In this document: positions 10,199-20,015 of the stretch, piece by piece | How the letters are laid out: each line of letters begins with the position of its first letter | How positions within the stretch are numbered: position 1 is the stretch's first letter | Assembly: GCA_024426085.1 (NCBI GenBank) | Contig: CP087974.1 | Coordinates: forward strand, 2,294,001 to 2,358,000 | Direction: 5' to 3' | Origin: Rhizobium sp. RCAM05350 | GTDB lineage: Bacteria > Pseudomonadota > Alphaproteobacteria > Rhizobiales > Rhizobiaceae | Length of the DNA: 64,000 nt | Notes under the pieces: model-generated | The model's database searches: none | What the model saw: only the letters and a program-made list of their open reading frames with translations | What the model was told of the DNA's origin: nothing | Made by a program: the position numbers and the translations under genes

Positions 10199-11449
10199 GC
10201 CCACTCGCCCCTGCGCATCACCGGAACCTTGGCACCGTCTTCCCGGACGCCATCGATATCGACTTCGCCCGAACCGATCATCCAGTCGATATGGATCAGG
10301 CTGGAATTGCCGCCCTGCGCCGTGATCTGATCCTGGGTGAGCGACGCGCCGTCGAGGAAGCATTTCGAATAGCACTGGCCGAGCGCGATATGGCAGGAGG
10401 CATTTTCGTCGAACAGCGTGTTGTAGAACAGCACGCCGCTAGCCGAGATCGGCGAGGAATGCGGCACCAGCGCCACTTCGCCGAGACGCCGCGCGCCCTC
10501 GTCGGTATCCAGCACCTTGTTCAACACTTCCTCGCCCTTCGACGCCTTGGCCTCGACGATACGGCCACCCTCGAAGCGGACCTGGATATTGTCGATCAGC
10601 GTGCCCTGATGCGCCAGCGGCTTGGTGCTCGACACATGGCCTTCGACGCGCAGCGCATGCGGTGTAGTGAAAACTTCCTCGGTCGGGATGTTGGGATTGC
10701 AAGTGATGCCGTTCTTCGCGGTGGAGGCGCCGCCATGCCACTCATGGCCATCGGCGAGCCCGACCGTCAGGTCCGTGCCCGGGCCGGTAAAATGCAGGGC
10801 GGAAAAGCGTTCGCCGTTCAGCCATGCGGAGCGTTTGGCGAGATTGGCGTTGTGCTCAGCCCAGGCAGCGATCGGATCAGCGACATCGACGCGGGAGGCG
10901 GCAAAGATCGCGTTGGCGAGCTTTTCGACGGCAACCAGTTCGGCATCGTCCGGAAACATCTGTTTGGCCCAGGCGGGGTTCGGATAGGAGACAATGTTCC
11001 AGTTGATGTCGAAATTGGAGATTTTCTCCAAAGCCGGCTTGTAGGCCATCGACATCGCCTTGTTGGCGCGCGCCACCTTGGCCAGGTCCTGCGCTGCCAG
11101 CATCATCGGATTATCGCCGGAAATGGCGAGACGGGCGGTATTGTCGCCCGAACGCCTTGGCCATGCCGTCGTAAAGCCAGCCGCTGGCCTTGTCGAAGCT
11201 CTCGTCAGGGGCATGGGCGTAGCGGGCGAGCGTCGTTTCCTCATCGGAATAGAACGTCGTCACCAGGCCGGCCCCGGCAATATAGGCATGCTTGGTGATC
11301 AGCCGCACCAGCGGCAGCGCCTGCAATCGGCGCCGTGATCAGGAGGTCCTGGCCGCGCTCGAGCCGAAGCCCCACCTTGATGGCGACTTCGGCGAGCTTA
11401 TCCAGTTTGACCGGATCGACGGCTTGATGGGGGGGGAATGGAAGGTCAT
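10195..11449 (-). CDS. Aminopeptidase, M29 (AmpS) family (frameshifted)
   Basis: A two-metal cytoplasmic exopeptidase of about 418 residues. C-terminal metal-site segments are visible: LVPHSSPISASGVLFYNTL, CHIALGQCY and SLIHIDWMIGSGEVDIDG. The N-terminus MTFHSP begins at 11449. Frame breaks occur in an eight-base C run at about 11430, near 11320 and near 11148; between them TKHAYIAGAGLVTTFYSDEE is recognisable. The stop overlaps the start of proC by four bases. Confidence 0.82.
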
Positions 11450-11532
11450 CGCATATCCTGCTGGCTGGTTTTTCCGAACCACTGGTTTAATGCGGTTCGG
11501 ATCAAAACAGAAGGCTTTTGCGATGACCTCGA

Positions 11533-12224
11533 TCAGGCGGCGATCTTGCTGTGCGTCAGGAGATGGGCGCCGTGATGCTGCAGGAAGGCGATCAACCGCT
11601 CGGGATAATCCGGCGTGACCGCATCCACTACGCTCGGCCGGACGGCAAGCGCCTGGCGCCAAGCGTTGACGCGTGGCAGCCCATCAAAAACGCCGCTTGG
11701 CAACAGGACCTCGAACAGTTCGAAATAGCGGAACACCGGCGCGAAGACGGCATCGACCATGCTAAACTGCGCGCCGGCGAAATACGGCCCCTCGCCAAGA
11801 TCCTGTTCGAGCGTCGTGAATTTCGCCTTCAGCACCTGCCGCTTGGTTTCGAATTGCACGTCGTCCTTTGTCGTCTCGTAAACCCAAAGATCGGCAAGGA
11901 TGGAAGATCCGAATTCCATCCAGCCGCGATGCCGGGCGCGCAACAAAGGGTCGGCGGGATGCAGCGCCGGGCCGCCTTGCGTTTCCTCCAGATATTCGCA
12001 GATGACGGCACTTTCAAACAGGATCGCATCAGCTGGGCCGCGCGGCACCTGCCAGCAGCGGCACCTTGCCGAGCGGCGAGATGCGCAGGAACCAGTCCGG
12101 CTTGGCGGCAAGATCGATATAGGTCCGCTCTGAAGGCGACGCCTTTTTCCGAGAGGACGATCGAGGCACGCTGAACGTAGGGGCAGAGAGGGTGGCTGAT
12201 AAGGGTGAGAACTTTCGAGTGCAT
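11533..12224 (-). CDS. Glutathione S-transferase family protein (frameshifted)
   Basis: About 231 residues. The thioredoxin-fold N-terminus is MHSKVLTLISHPLCPYVQRA, with a CPY active-site motif as in omega- or zeta-like GSTs. After ISPLGKVPLL and FESAVICEYLEE (glutathione gamma-Glu binding) comes the helical C-terminal domain with FAGAQFSMVDAVFAPVFRYF. The frame breaks near 12128 and 12050. It is divergent from a MarR gene with ATGCAT-type palindromes between, so it is probably controlled by that regulator. Confidence 0.83.
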
Positions 12225-12243
12225 GGCGAAGCTCCAATCAATT

Positions 12244-12302
12244 AGATGCATCTGCATATATTAACGCTTGCCAACAATGTCAAGATAAATGCAAATGCAT
12301 TT
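12244..12302. promoter_or_regulatory. Paired ATGCAT palindromes between gst and marR
   Basis: AGATGCATCT at 12244-12253 and AAATGCATTT at 12293-12302 are both perfect 10-bp palindromes with the core ATGCAT. They sit next to the two divergent starts (gst 12224, marR 12303). This fits a MarR dimer repressing both genes. Confidence 0.55.
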
Positions 12303-12758
12303 ATGCCTCAAACAACGACCAACACAGACCAGACACCAAGCGCCGAAGTCACCCAGGCTTGGATCAATCTGATGCGGGCGCAGCAGCGCGTGCTCGGCGC
12401 CATCGAGCGCGACTTCAAGGATGCCGGCTTGCCGCCACTTGGCTGGTACGACGTGCTCTGGGAGTTGGCGCGCGCAGAGGATGGGCGGCTACGGCCGTTC
12501 GAAATCGAGGAGCGGACGCTGCTGACGCAGTACAATCTTTCTCGCCTGATCGACCGGCTGGAAAAGGAAGGCCTTGTCGAGCGGCACACCTTCGACGATG
12601 ACGGCCGCGGACGATGGGTGGTGATCACCGAAAAGGGCCGCAGCCTGCGCGAGGCGATGTGGGAGGTCTATGGCCGATCAATCGCCCGGCATGTCGGCGC
12701 AAAGCTGCCGGGGGCCGATGCGGCGCAACTTGCGGGATTGCTGTCGAAACTGGCCTGA
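12303..12758 (+). CDS. MarR family transcriptional regulator
   Basis: A 151-residue winged-helix regulator: LGWYDVLWELARAEDGRLRP, then TLLTQYNLSRLIDRLEKEGL (recognition helix) and the wing ERHTFDDDGRGRWVVITEKG. The start MPQTTTNT at 12303 is preferred; the open frame runs back to 12246, but those residues cover the operator region. It is divergent from gst and ends 3 bp before the convergent ybaK stop. The gene is intact. Confidence 0.87.
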   Translation: MPQTTTNTDQTPSAEVTQAWINLMRAQQRVLGAIERDFKDAGLPPLGWYDVLWELARAEDGRLRPFEIEERTLLTQYNLSRLIDRLEKEGLVERHTFDDDGRGRWVVITEKGRSLREAMWEVYGRSIARHVGAKLPGADAAQLAGLLSKLA

Positions 12759-12760
12759 AA

Positions 12761-13232
12761 TCAGGCGATCAGCGGGGCGGCAACAGCTTTCAATGCCGTG
12801 CGCATCATCAGGCGCCAGCCGCACCTGAAGGCCGCGCTGGCCGCCATTGATATAGACCAGCGGCTCGGCGAGAGCTGCCTCCTCGATCGCCGTCGGCACT
12901 TGTTTCTTCTGCCCGAACGGGCTGATGCCGCCGACATGATAGCCGGTCAGCCGCTCGGCCTCGGCCGGTTTCATCATGTTGGCCGACTTGCCGTGAAACG
13001 CCGCCGCCAACTTCTTCATGCTGACCTCCCGATCGGATGGCACGACGACGCAGACGGGCTTGCCATCAACCTCCGCCATCAGCGTCTTCAACACACGGTG
13101 CGGCTCTTCGCCCAGCGCTTCGGCAGCCGCCATACCGATCCGGTCGGCCGAAGGATCGTAGTCATAGGTATGAACGGTAAAGGCCGCTCCAGCCTTTGTC
13201 AGCGCAAGCGTCGCGCGGGTGCTCTTCGACAT
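12761..13232 (-). CDS. ybaK: Cys-tRNA(Pro) deacylase, YbaK/EbsC family (frameshifted at the end)
   Basis: A YbaK-domain editing hydrolase that removes Cys from mischarged tRNA(Pro). Family signatures are HRVLKTLMAEVDGKPVCVVV, VSMKKLAAAFHGKSANMM and YHVGGISPFGQKKQVPT. One frame break near 12797 separates the expected ALKAVAAPLIA end, which stops at 12761. Read through, it has about 156 residues. It begins 3 bp after the stop of the ArsC-like gene, so the two are probably co-transcribed. Confidence 0.88.
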
Positions 13233-13235
13233 GGT

Positions 13236-13585
13236 CTATCCCTGGAAAAGGCCGCCATAGATCTCCGGCTTGAAACCGGCGGTCAATTTGCCGTTGTGGT
13301 CGAGCACCGGGCGTTTGATCATCGAGGGCTGGGCGAGCATCAGGGCAATCGCCTTGTCTTCGTTGAGGTCCTGCTTGTCGGCATCCGGAAGCGCGCGAAA
13401 CGTGGTGCCGGCGCGGTTCAGGACCTTTTCCCAACCAAGCGCTGCCGTCCAGCGCTGCAGCCTTCGCGCGAAACGCCGGAGGCCTTGTAGTCGTGGAAAT
13501 CATAGGCGATGCCCTGACCTTCCAGCCAGGTCCGCGCCTTCTTCATCGTGTCGCAATTCTTGATGCCGTAAATGGTCACGCTCAT
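13236..13585 (-). CDS. ArsC/Spx-family reductase-like protein (frameshifted)
   Basis: About 116 residues if one missing base near 13468 is restored. The N-terminus [20 protein letters not shown] has the single-Cys thioredoxin-like motif of the ArsC/YffB family. The C-terminal half contains [20 protein letters not shown], also family-typical. It lacks the context of an arsenic operon, so YffB-like thiol chemistry is the safer reading. It lies just upstream of ybaK on the same strand. Confidence 0.8.
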
Positions 13586-13657
13586 GCTCAATCCCTTTTT
13601 GCCGGCATGCGGGATAGCATGAAGATATCCGGCTGAGAATATGCCGATCCGGGCGGA

Positions 13658-14438
13658 TCAGCGCTCCAGCATGTCGATCAGTTGCGGCAGGTCGGAGACG
13701 GTTTCGATGATGTGATCGGCACCGGCGGCCTTGAGCTTGGCGCCGACCTTTTCATGCAGCGCAGCGTCGTTCGTTCGGAGAAAGGGCGGCGAGCTCGTCC
13801 GGCGTCAAGCCGGCCTCGTTGCCCGACAGCGTCAGACCAACCGTGACGCAACCGGCCGCCACGCCTTCGGCAATACCCGGCTCGGTATCATCGACCTTGA
13901 TCACCGCGCCGGCCGGATAGATCATCAGGTCGAGGAAGCATTTATACATGCCGATCGGTGTCGGACGGCCAAACGGCAGGTCATCGGCGCAGATGAGGTT
14001 TTCAGGCGCATAGCCCTGCTCAGCGGCGAGCGGCAGGACCCGCTCCATGATCGAGCGCGTATAGCCGGTGGTCGAGCCGATCTTTATGCCCTTGGCGCGC
14101 AGATAGGCGACCGTTTCGAGCGTGCCGGGAACCAGCGTGCAATAATCGCTGACCACCTCTTCGTTCAGCGGCACGAAGAGGTCATAAACCTTGTCGATGG
14201 CGCTTTCGTCCGGTGCCGACCCTTGCGCCGAGGTCCAGCGTGCGGCGATATGCGGCTCGGACAGCATGGCGCTGATATGGGCGCGCTTCGGCAGTCCCAT
14301 CGGCCTGCGCGCATCGGCAATGGTCACATGGACGCCGAATTTGGCAAAGGTTTCGACAAAGGCGCCCATCGGCGCGAAGGAGCCGAAATCGATGACGGTG
14401 CCGGCCCAATCGAATATCACAGCCTTGAACTTGCTCAT
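13658..14438 (-). CDS. phnX: Phosphonoacetaldehyde hydrolase (frameshifted near the end)
   Basis: A HAD-superfamily enzyme that splits phosphonoacetaldehyde into acetaldehyde and phosphate. It has the nucleophile Asp10 in VIFDWAGTVIDFG and the Schiff-base Lys51 in ARRPMGLPKRAH. Two PhnX-typical stretches follow: STTGYTRSIMERVLPLAAEQ and the HAD motif IKVDDTEPGIAEG. The frame breaks near 13770; the expected end VSDLPQLIDMLER then continues to 13658. It overlaps the upstream FAD oxidase gene by four bases (ATGA), so they are co-translated. No phnW aminotransferase or phosphonate transporter lies in the window. Confidence 0.88.
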
Positions 14439-15569
14439 GCGGCACTCCCATAGAGTTCATTAATGGTTTCTTCGCCGATGCCGAACGCCGTCGAGGCGCC
14501 GCATCCGGCGGTGACGACGACAAGGCGGACGCTGTCGGAAGGCTTGTCGGTAAAACGCCAGCGATCGGGCGCGGAAGCATAGGTTCCGAGCCAGCGCTCG
14601 GCAATCAAACGTCCCGGCAGATCGAGCACCCGGTCAAATTCGCCGAGGATCAGATCATCGACCGCGTCCGAGGCAAACGGGTCTGGCGTCGTGGCGTAAT
14701 GATGGCTGTCGCCGACCACCAGCGAACCATCGGCAGACTGAGTGACGATCAGGTGGATACCGTTGTCGCGCTCTGCCTTCAGATCGGCATCCAGGCGCCT
14801 TTTCAGCGGCTCAGCCTCGGGCAGGTCGGCATAGCCGAGATAGCGGCCAAGCCCGAGATCGGACATTACGGCCGTCTTGAAACGGACCGGCTGCTGCGGC
14901 CGCACGCGCAGCATTTGCAGCTTGCAGCGAGTGACATTGTAGGCAGCGATGCGCTCGGCAAAAAGACCAGTGAAATCATCGCCGGGGCAAACGACCACGG
15001 TTTCGGCCTCGATTACGCCATCCGCCGTTTCCACGCGCGGCGGTTCTGACTGCGGTAACAGTGGTGCTACGCAGAAAGGTGATGCCAAGCTGCTCCTCAA
15101 GAAACCGGGCCAGCAGCGGGATCGCAGTGCGGGATCTCGACGCGGATTTCATGCGGGCTATAGAACGAGACGCGGGCGGCGTCCGTGCGCAGGCAGGGAA
15201 TATGCTCCTGCGCCTGCCGCGCCGTGAGCATTGCGCAGCCCGCCGCCATGTCCGTGCGCAGGAAAGCATCGATCACCGCTTCGGATTCGTCAAGCCGGGA
15301 GGCCAGCACCATACCGCGCTGGACGACGGCAATGCCGGCCCTCTCGACCGTTTCCGCCCAGATATCCCGCGCCCGCCGCGCCATGGTCCAGCAATCGCCG
15401 GCGCCCTGGCCCGTCACAGTGACAGAAACCGGAAATTGCGGACCGAGGCGCCATTGGCCTGCGCATCGCGGTCGATGACGACAACACGTTTGCCGCGTTT
15501 CGCCGCCGCATAGGCATGGGCGAGGCCGACGATACCGGCGCCGACAACCGCGAGATCATAGATGGGCAT
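14435..15569 (-). CDS. FAD-dependent amine oxidoreductase, phosphonate-associated type (frameshifted)
   Basis: A D-amino-acid-oxidase-fold flavoprotein of about 378 residues. It starts MPIYDLAVVGAGIVGLAHAY (FAD dinucleotide motif), then SVRNF and GQGAGDCWTMARRARDIW. This resembles the TIGR03364 oxidoreductases, which are found beside phosphonatase-type hydrolases and are proposed to oxidise aminophosphonates (from family knowledge; not tested). The C-terminus contains TAGCGASTAFGIGEETINEL. Frame breaks occur near 15425, 15120 and 15050. Four-base overlap with phnX supports a joint pathway. Confidence 0.75.
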
Positions 15570-15746
15570 GCGCGCTCTCCTGCGTGCCGCGGCGGACCGG
15601 GTCCGGGTTGGCTCGCGGCTAAAGAGCGCAAGTATATAAAGGCATTATGACAACCGCCGGCAGCGCGGCGATTGTCCACTCTCTTCACGCTTCAAGCTTA
15701 GCAACCAGGGTTTCCCCTCACTCCGCCGGAAGCGGAAGACGATGAC

Positions 15747-16805
15747 TCAGGCTTCGAGCGCGCCCGGCTTGCGCACGGCCTGTGTGCGTTCGTCGCAGGC
15801 GATCTTCATCAGGTTGTCCCTTCGGCGGGCGAAGCGCTGCGAGGTGCGCGTCGCGACCAGACCTGCCTGGGGCGCGTGGATATCGATCGTGCCGCCCTCC
15901 ATGCCGGGTGCCGTGACGATCGTCGCAAGCAGATCGCCGGCAGCCACAGTATCGCCGATGGTGCGGTGAAACAGCACGGCGCCGGCCTGCGGCGCACGGA
16001 TCATCTCTATATTGTCGAGCGGCGTCACCCTGCCCTTGTACGGCTGAAGGGCAGCGACAGTGCCGCCAACGGCGCCGCGTGCAACAAGAAAACACCAAAG
16101 CCCATCGGCATCCTTACGGGCCATATCCGGATAGACATCGCGCGTGCCGCGAAGCTCGACCGTTACCGCCAGCCGGCCGGGCAGTTGCCTGGCCTTTTCG
16201 GCGGTTTCATGCTTCCAGGCATAACCGACGGCCTCCTCGAAGGCGCTGCTTTCGCCATCGGCGAGAAACACGGCTTCCATATTGAGCGCCGAAGCCAGAT
16301 CGGCAGCCTCCGGCCAGAAGGCCTCGTCGACATAGGTATATTGCACGGACTCATCGTCGCAATGCAGATCGAGCATCAGATCGGCGCCCAGCGCCATATG
16401 CAGCAACTGCCGTTTCAACTGCTCGACCGCCGGATAACGCTCGAGATCTTCGACCAGTGTCTGGCGTTCGCCAAGCGGGATCAGCGGGAACTCGCGGTTG
16501 AAATTGGTGCGCGACCCGAGATCGAAGCGGCCCTGCAAGTCGCCGAAATGCGATTGCGCGGTACCGAGAGGATTAGCCTGCGGCACAATGGTGATATCGC
16601 TGAGGATCGTACCATCGGCATCAGCCTGGCGCAGCTTTTCGCAGAGGAAATGCAGGAGCGCGGTACCCGGAAGCTCGTTGGCATGCAACGCCGCCTGAAT
16701 ATAGATTTTTGGCGCCTTGGCGTCGCTGCCCTTGAACCGGATGACCGGCAGCCGCCATCCGACACCCGGCGTATCGCCCTTGATGACGATTTCAGAAATA
16801 TCCAC
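15747..16805 (-). CDS. Succinylglutamate desuccinylase/aspartoacylase family zinc hydrolase
   Basis: An intact 352-residue M14-like amidohydrolase. Zinc ligands are seen in ALHANELPGTALLHF and in LDLHCDDESVQY. Two distinct regions follow: an active-site Glu region AVTVELRGTRDVY and a C-terminal beta barrel with TIDIHAPQAGLV. The family removes acyl groups from N-acyl amino acids. The substrate is unknown, but it lies upstream of the FAD oxidase/PhnX pair on the same strand and could feed it. Its start overlaps the end of the alpha/beta hydrolase by 14 bp. Confidence 0.83.
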   Translation of the reverse strand: MDISEIVIKGDTPGVGWRLPVIRFKGSDAKAPKIYIQAALHANELPGTALLHFLCEKLRQADADGTILSDITIVPQANPLGTAQSHFGDLQGRFDLGSRTNFNREFPLIPLGERQTLVEDLERYPAVEQLKRQLLHMALGADLMLDLHCDDESVQYTYVDEAFWPEAADLASALNMEAVFLADGESSAFEEAVGYAWKHETAEKARQLPGRLAVTVELRGTRDVYPDMARKDADGLWCFLVARGAVGGTVAALQPYKGRVTPLDNIEMIRAPQAGAVLFHRTIGDTVAAGDLLATIVTAPGMEGGTIDIHAPQAGLVATRTSQRFARRRDNLMKIACDERTQAVRKPGALEA

Positions 16806-17836
16806 GCGTATCCTCCCTTTGCAATTTCAGGCGCTTATGCGGCTTCCCCTGACACGCGCAAGATGCCAAAATTTGCGGCTTGCCGGTCGGATGCAGAAGG
16901 ATTTCGTCGTGGCAGAAACCCCAGTTCTTGTCGAGGAAGGAACGGATCGCGGCAACGCTCGCTTCTGGCTGCTCCTCCATCAGCCAGTGGCCGGATGCGG
17001 GGATCACGACTTCGGTGACATTGTCGGCAGCCGCACGGGCAACCACGGCCATGGTCGGGCCGAAGGATTTTTCGCCGCCAATGGCAAGGACCGGCATGGT
17101 CAGCTTGCCCTTGGCCAGAAATTCCTTGTTATCGATCGCATCCTGATCGAAGGCAGCGAACTGGGCGAATCCGGCATGCATGGCACCAGGCTGGGCATAG
17201 AGAGCGGCGTAATGCTGCCGAGACGCTTCATCCCACTTCTTCGGATCGGCGGAAAACTCGTTCCAGAAGCGATCGAGATAGATGCGCTCGCGGCCGGCCA
17301 CCAGGCGCTCCATGTCCGGCCCGCCGAAGCGGAAGTGCCAGAGCAGCGGATGCTTGAGGATTTCTTCCCACGGGCCAATGCCCGGGATTGGCGCATCCAT
17401 CAGCACGAATTTGGTCACCTCCTGCGGATATTAGGCAACGAAGGCATAGCCGACCATATTGCCGATATCGTGGGCAACCACATCGGTCTTTTCCACGTTC
17501 AGCGCCTTCAGCACGCCGGCGATATCCTGGCCTTGCGTCTTCTTGTCGTAACCATCAGCCGGCTTGGCCGAAAGCCCCATGCCGCGCAGGTCCGGCACGA
17601 TGACGGTATGATCACGGGCAAGATCGACAGCCAGCGGCACCCACATATCGCCGGTTTCGCCATAGCCATGCAAAAGGACGACCGCAGGCCCCTTGCCACC
17701 GACCCGGACATGCAACGTCGTGCCGTTGGTGGCGATTTCCTGGGTCTTGAATTCCGCAGGATATTGCAGGGACGCCCCCGGCCAAGGCGGGAGCGGCGAA
17801 GGCGATAAAGGCCGATGCGATCAAAGAGCGAAGCAT
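16792..17836 (-). CDS. Secreted alpha/beta hydrolase (nonsense codon and frameshift)
   Basis: An alpha/beta-hydrolase of the epoxide hydrolase / haloacetate dehalogenase type. It begins MLRSLIASAFIAFAAPALAG, a signal peptide. The oxyanion loop is VVLLHGYGETGDMW, the nucleophile elbow VAHDIGNMVGYAF (Asp nucleophile) and the His region VVIPASGHWLMEEQP. The frame breaks near 17740. At 17431-17433 there is an in-frame TAA between AFVA and YPQEV, where homologues would be expected to have Gln (CAA), so a single C-to-T change would create it. The frame is otherwise unchanged across this point, unlike the indel breaks elsewhere. Confidence 0.75.
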
Positions 17837-17937
17837 GACGATCTTCCAACATTTGCGACAGACCGAAATGGCTGTCTGATGCAGGCAAGATTGCATTCGC
17901 TTCCGGTTCGCACTAGCCACCCAATCCCGGAACTTCC

Positions 17938-17954
17938 GTTCGGCAATACCGAAC
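17938..17954. promoter_or_regulatory. GTTCGG-N5-CCGAAC inverted repeat
   Basis: A perfect interrupted palindrome about 100 bp upstream of the alpha/beta hydrolase start and 50 bp from the convergent-side 2H gene stop. Its size fits a dimeric regulator site such as LysR type, but no regulator gene is adjacent. Confidence 0.35.
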
Positions 17955-18005
17955 GATCAGGGCAAGCCTGTCGCCTGCCGCAACAGGCTTTAGGCTCAAT
18001 ACCAG

Positions 18006-18665
18006 TCAGTCCAGCAGTGGCCAGCGATCGATATATTCGTATTCGCTCTTGCCAATGAAACTGCGAATGAGCACGAACTCGCGCGCAATCCAGCGGACAG
18101 GCTCGGCAAGCACGTGCTCCGGCACCGGCGTTTCATCATAGAGTACCGTCATATGCGGCATGAAGCGCGGATTGTAGGTAAAGTTCAGACCCACAGCCCA
18201 CATTTCCTTGGCGAGCTGGACATGGAGATCCATCATTTCCTCGCTGCGGATCGCGTTCGCCAGAACAACAGCCTTGGCGCTGGCAAAATGCATGGCACGA
18301 TCGAAATTTACCTCGAAAGGCGCAGCCTTGACGGTGGCCATCGCCGCCGAGACGGCGAAGACGATATCGTCCGGAAAATCCGGATATTTGCCGATGCCAT
18401 TCAACGACACATGCATGAGTTCATGCGGGCGCGGACTTTTCGACAGGCCGTAGCGCCGCGCGATGTCCCTGCCAGTCTCGACGGCTTGCAACGCAACCTC
18501 CCGCTCCGGCACAATGGCAAGGAACAGATTGCTTTTTCCCAGATCGTCGGCATGTCTCTGGCGGTGGTGAACAGACGCGGCACTACCGCCATGACCGAAC
18601 GAAAATGGCTTCTGTTCACTGCGCATAACTGCATTCCCGGCTTTTCCAAGCATGGCAGACCTCAT
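18006..18665 (-). CDS. 2'-5' RNA ligase / 2H phosphoesterase family protein
   Basis: A 2H-fold protein with the two required HxT/S motifs: MHVSLNGIG (about residue 85) and PHMTVLYDE (about residue 170). Such proteins act on 2'-5' or cyclic phosphate bonds in RNA; the cellular substrate is unknown. The start is uncertain: 18665 gives 219 residues, while Met at 18626 gives about 206. The first 40 residues look unconserved. The gene is intact. Confidence 0.75.
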   Translation of the reverse strand: MRSAMLGKAGNAVMRSEQKPFSFGHGGSAASVHHRQRHADDLGKSNLFLAIVPEREVALQAVETGRDIARRYGLSKSPRPHELMHVSLNGIGKYPDFPDDIVFAVSAAMATVKAAPFEVNFDRAMHFASAKAVVLANAIRSEEMMDLHVQLAKEMWAVGLNFTYNPRFMPHMTVLYDETPVPEHVLAEPVRWIAREFVLIRSFIGKSEYEYIDRWPLLD

Positions 18666-18879
18666 CTCTTTTTGGATGTCGCCAGTATACCCGAGTCGGA
18701 TTTGGGATCAAGAACAAAAAGGGAACAATATGAATTTATTCCCACTGAACAGCGATGGATCGCCACAATCGCTGCACCGATTTGGAACTGTGACCGGCAC
18801 TCGGATTTTGCCTTGGACCGAACAATCCGAATGCAAGAAACGGGTGGCGATTGTGGTAAAACTGAGCGAAAATCGCATC

Positions 18880-19377
18880 ATGGTTTATGTCTACAAAATC
18901 ATCGCCTCGCCTGTCGGCAGACTTGAACTCGTTGCTAGCGGAGAAGGCTTGGCCGCCATTCTTTGGGAGAAGGATGATCCAAAACGCGTACGGCTAGGGG
19001 AAAGACTGGAGGATAGCAATCACCCCGTTCTGCTGGAAACCGAACGACAGTTGAGCGAATATTTCGCGGGCGAGCGGACGGTTTTCACCATCACTCTGCA
19101 TATGGCCGGTACAGAGTTCCAGAAGACGGTTTGGGATGCGCTGCTGACGATCCCGTTCGGCCAGACACGGGCCTACGCCGAGATTGCCCGGCAAATCGGC
19201 AATCCAAAGGCATACCGCGCCATGGGCGCGGCCAATGGCAGGAACCCGGTGTCGATCATCGTCCCCTGCCACCGCGCCATCGGATCGGATGGCCGGTTGC
19301 ATGGCTTTGCCGGTGGTCTGGATGCCAAGCGATATCTGCTGGCGCTGGAGCGCAACCGCCTGTGCGCGGCAGCTTGA
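18880..19377 (+). CDS. ogt: Methylated-DNA-[protein]-cysteine S-methyltransferase
   Basis: A 165-residue O6-alkylguanine repair protein that transfers the alkyl group to its own Cys. The active site VSIIVPCHRAIG has the invariant PCHR. Before it are the helix-turn-helix segment GQTRAYAEIARQIGNPKAYR and the Asn hinge AMGAANGRNP. I chose the ATG at 18880 (MVYVYKIIASPVGRLELV), which starts at the conserved strand; the frame is open back to 18652 but that stretch looks non-coding. A second MGMT-like gene follows 60 bp later. Confidence 0.9.
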   Translation: MVYVYKIIASPVGRLELVASGEGLAAILWEKDDPKRVRLGERLEDSNHPVLLETERQLSEYFAGERTVFTITLHMAGTEFQKTVWDALLTIPFGQTRAYAEIARQIGNPKAYRAMGAANGRNPVSIIVPCHRAIGSDGRLHGFAGGLDAKRYLLALERNRLCAAA

Positions 19378-19436
19378 GGGCCGACGATCACGGCTTGAAG
19401 CCGCTGCCCTGCGGGGAGAATTGAAGGAGTCGAAAG

Positions 19437-19997
19437 ATGACAACGAAAGCACAAACCTATCACGTCTTCGAAACGGCCGGCGGCCATTGCGGCATTGCCT
19501 GGAACGATATCGGCGTCACGCGGTTCCAATTGCCGACACGAAGCGCAGATGCCACCGAGCGCAACCTGCTGCGCCGCGTGCCGGGGGCCGAGCCCGGCGT
19601 CCCCACGCCCGCCGTCAGCGAGATCATTGCCGCGGTCAAGCGCTACTTCAATGGCGAGAATGTCGATTTTTCCAACGTCGCTCGATCTCGAGGGCCAGGA
19701 GGAATTCTTCAGGCAGATCTATGATGCGCTTCGCCGGGTCGGCTGGGGGCATACGACCACCTATGGCACACTGGCAAAGGAACTGGGCGCCGGCCCGCAG
19801 GCCGCCCACGACGTCGGCCAGGCCATGGCCAAAACCCGATCCCGCTGATCATCCCCTGCCACCGGGTACTTGCTGCCGGCGGCAAGGTCGGCGGTTTTTC
19901 CGCCCCCGGCGGCGCGAGCTCCAAGGTCCGCATGTTGGAACTGGAAGGCATCCATATCGACGCGCCGGAACCGGCACAGCAATCGCTGCTGCTGTGA
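19437..19997 (+). CDS. Second MGMT-like alkyltransferase (frameshifted)
   Basis: About 187 residues if two frame breaks (near 19682 and 19833) are repaired. It contains FFRQIYDALRRVGWGHTTTY, then AKELGAGPQAAHDVGQAMAK and the active site IPLIIPCHRVLAAGGKVGGF. The N-terminal domain differs from the upstream ogt, so this is a tandem paralogue rather than a recent duplicate. Both genes are on one strand, 59 bp apart, which suggests joint expression. Confidence 0.8.
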
Positions 19998-20015
19998 GCT
20001 GTCGAGCAGCACAGA

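Noticed and set aside
18652..18879. An N-terminal extension of ogt
   Set aside because: The residues lack conservation and the first family strand begins at 18880.
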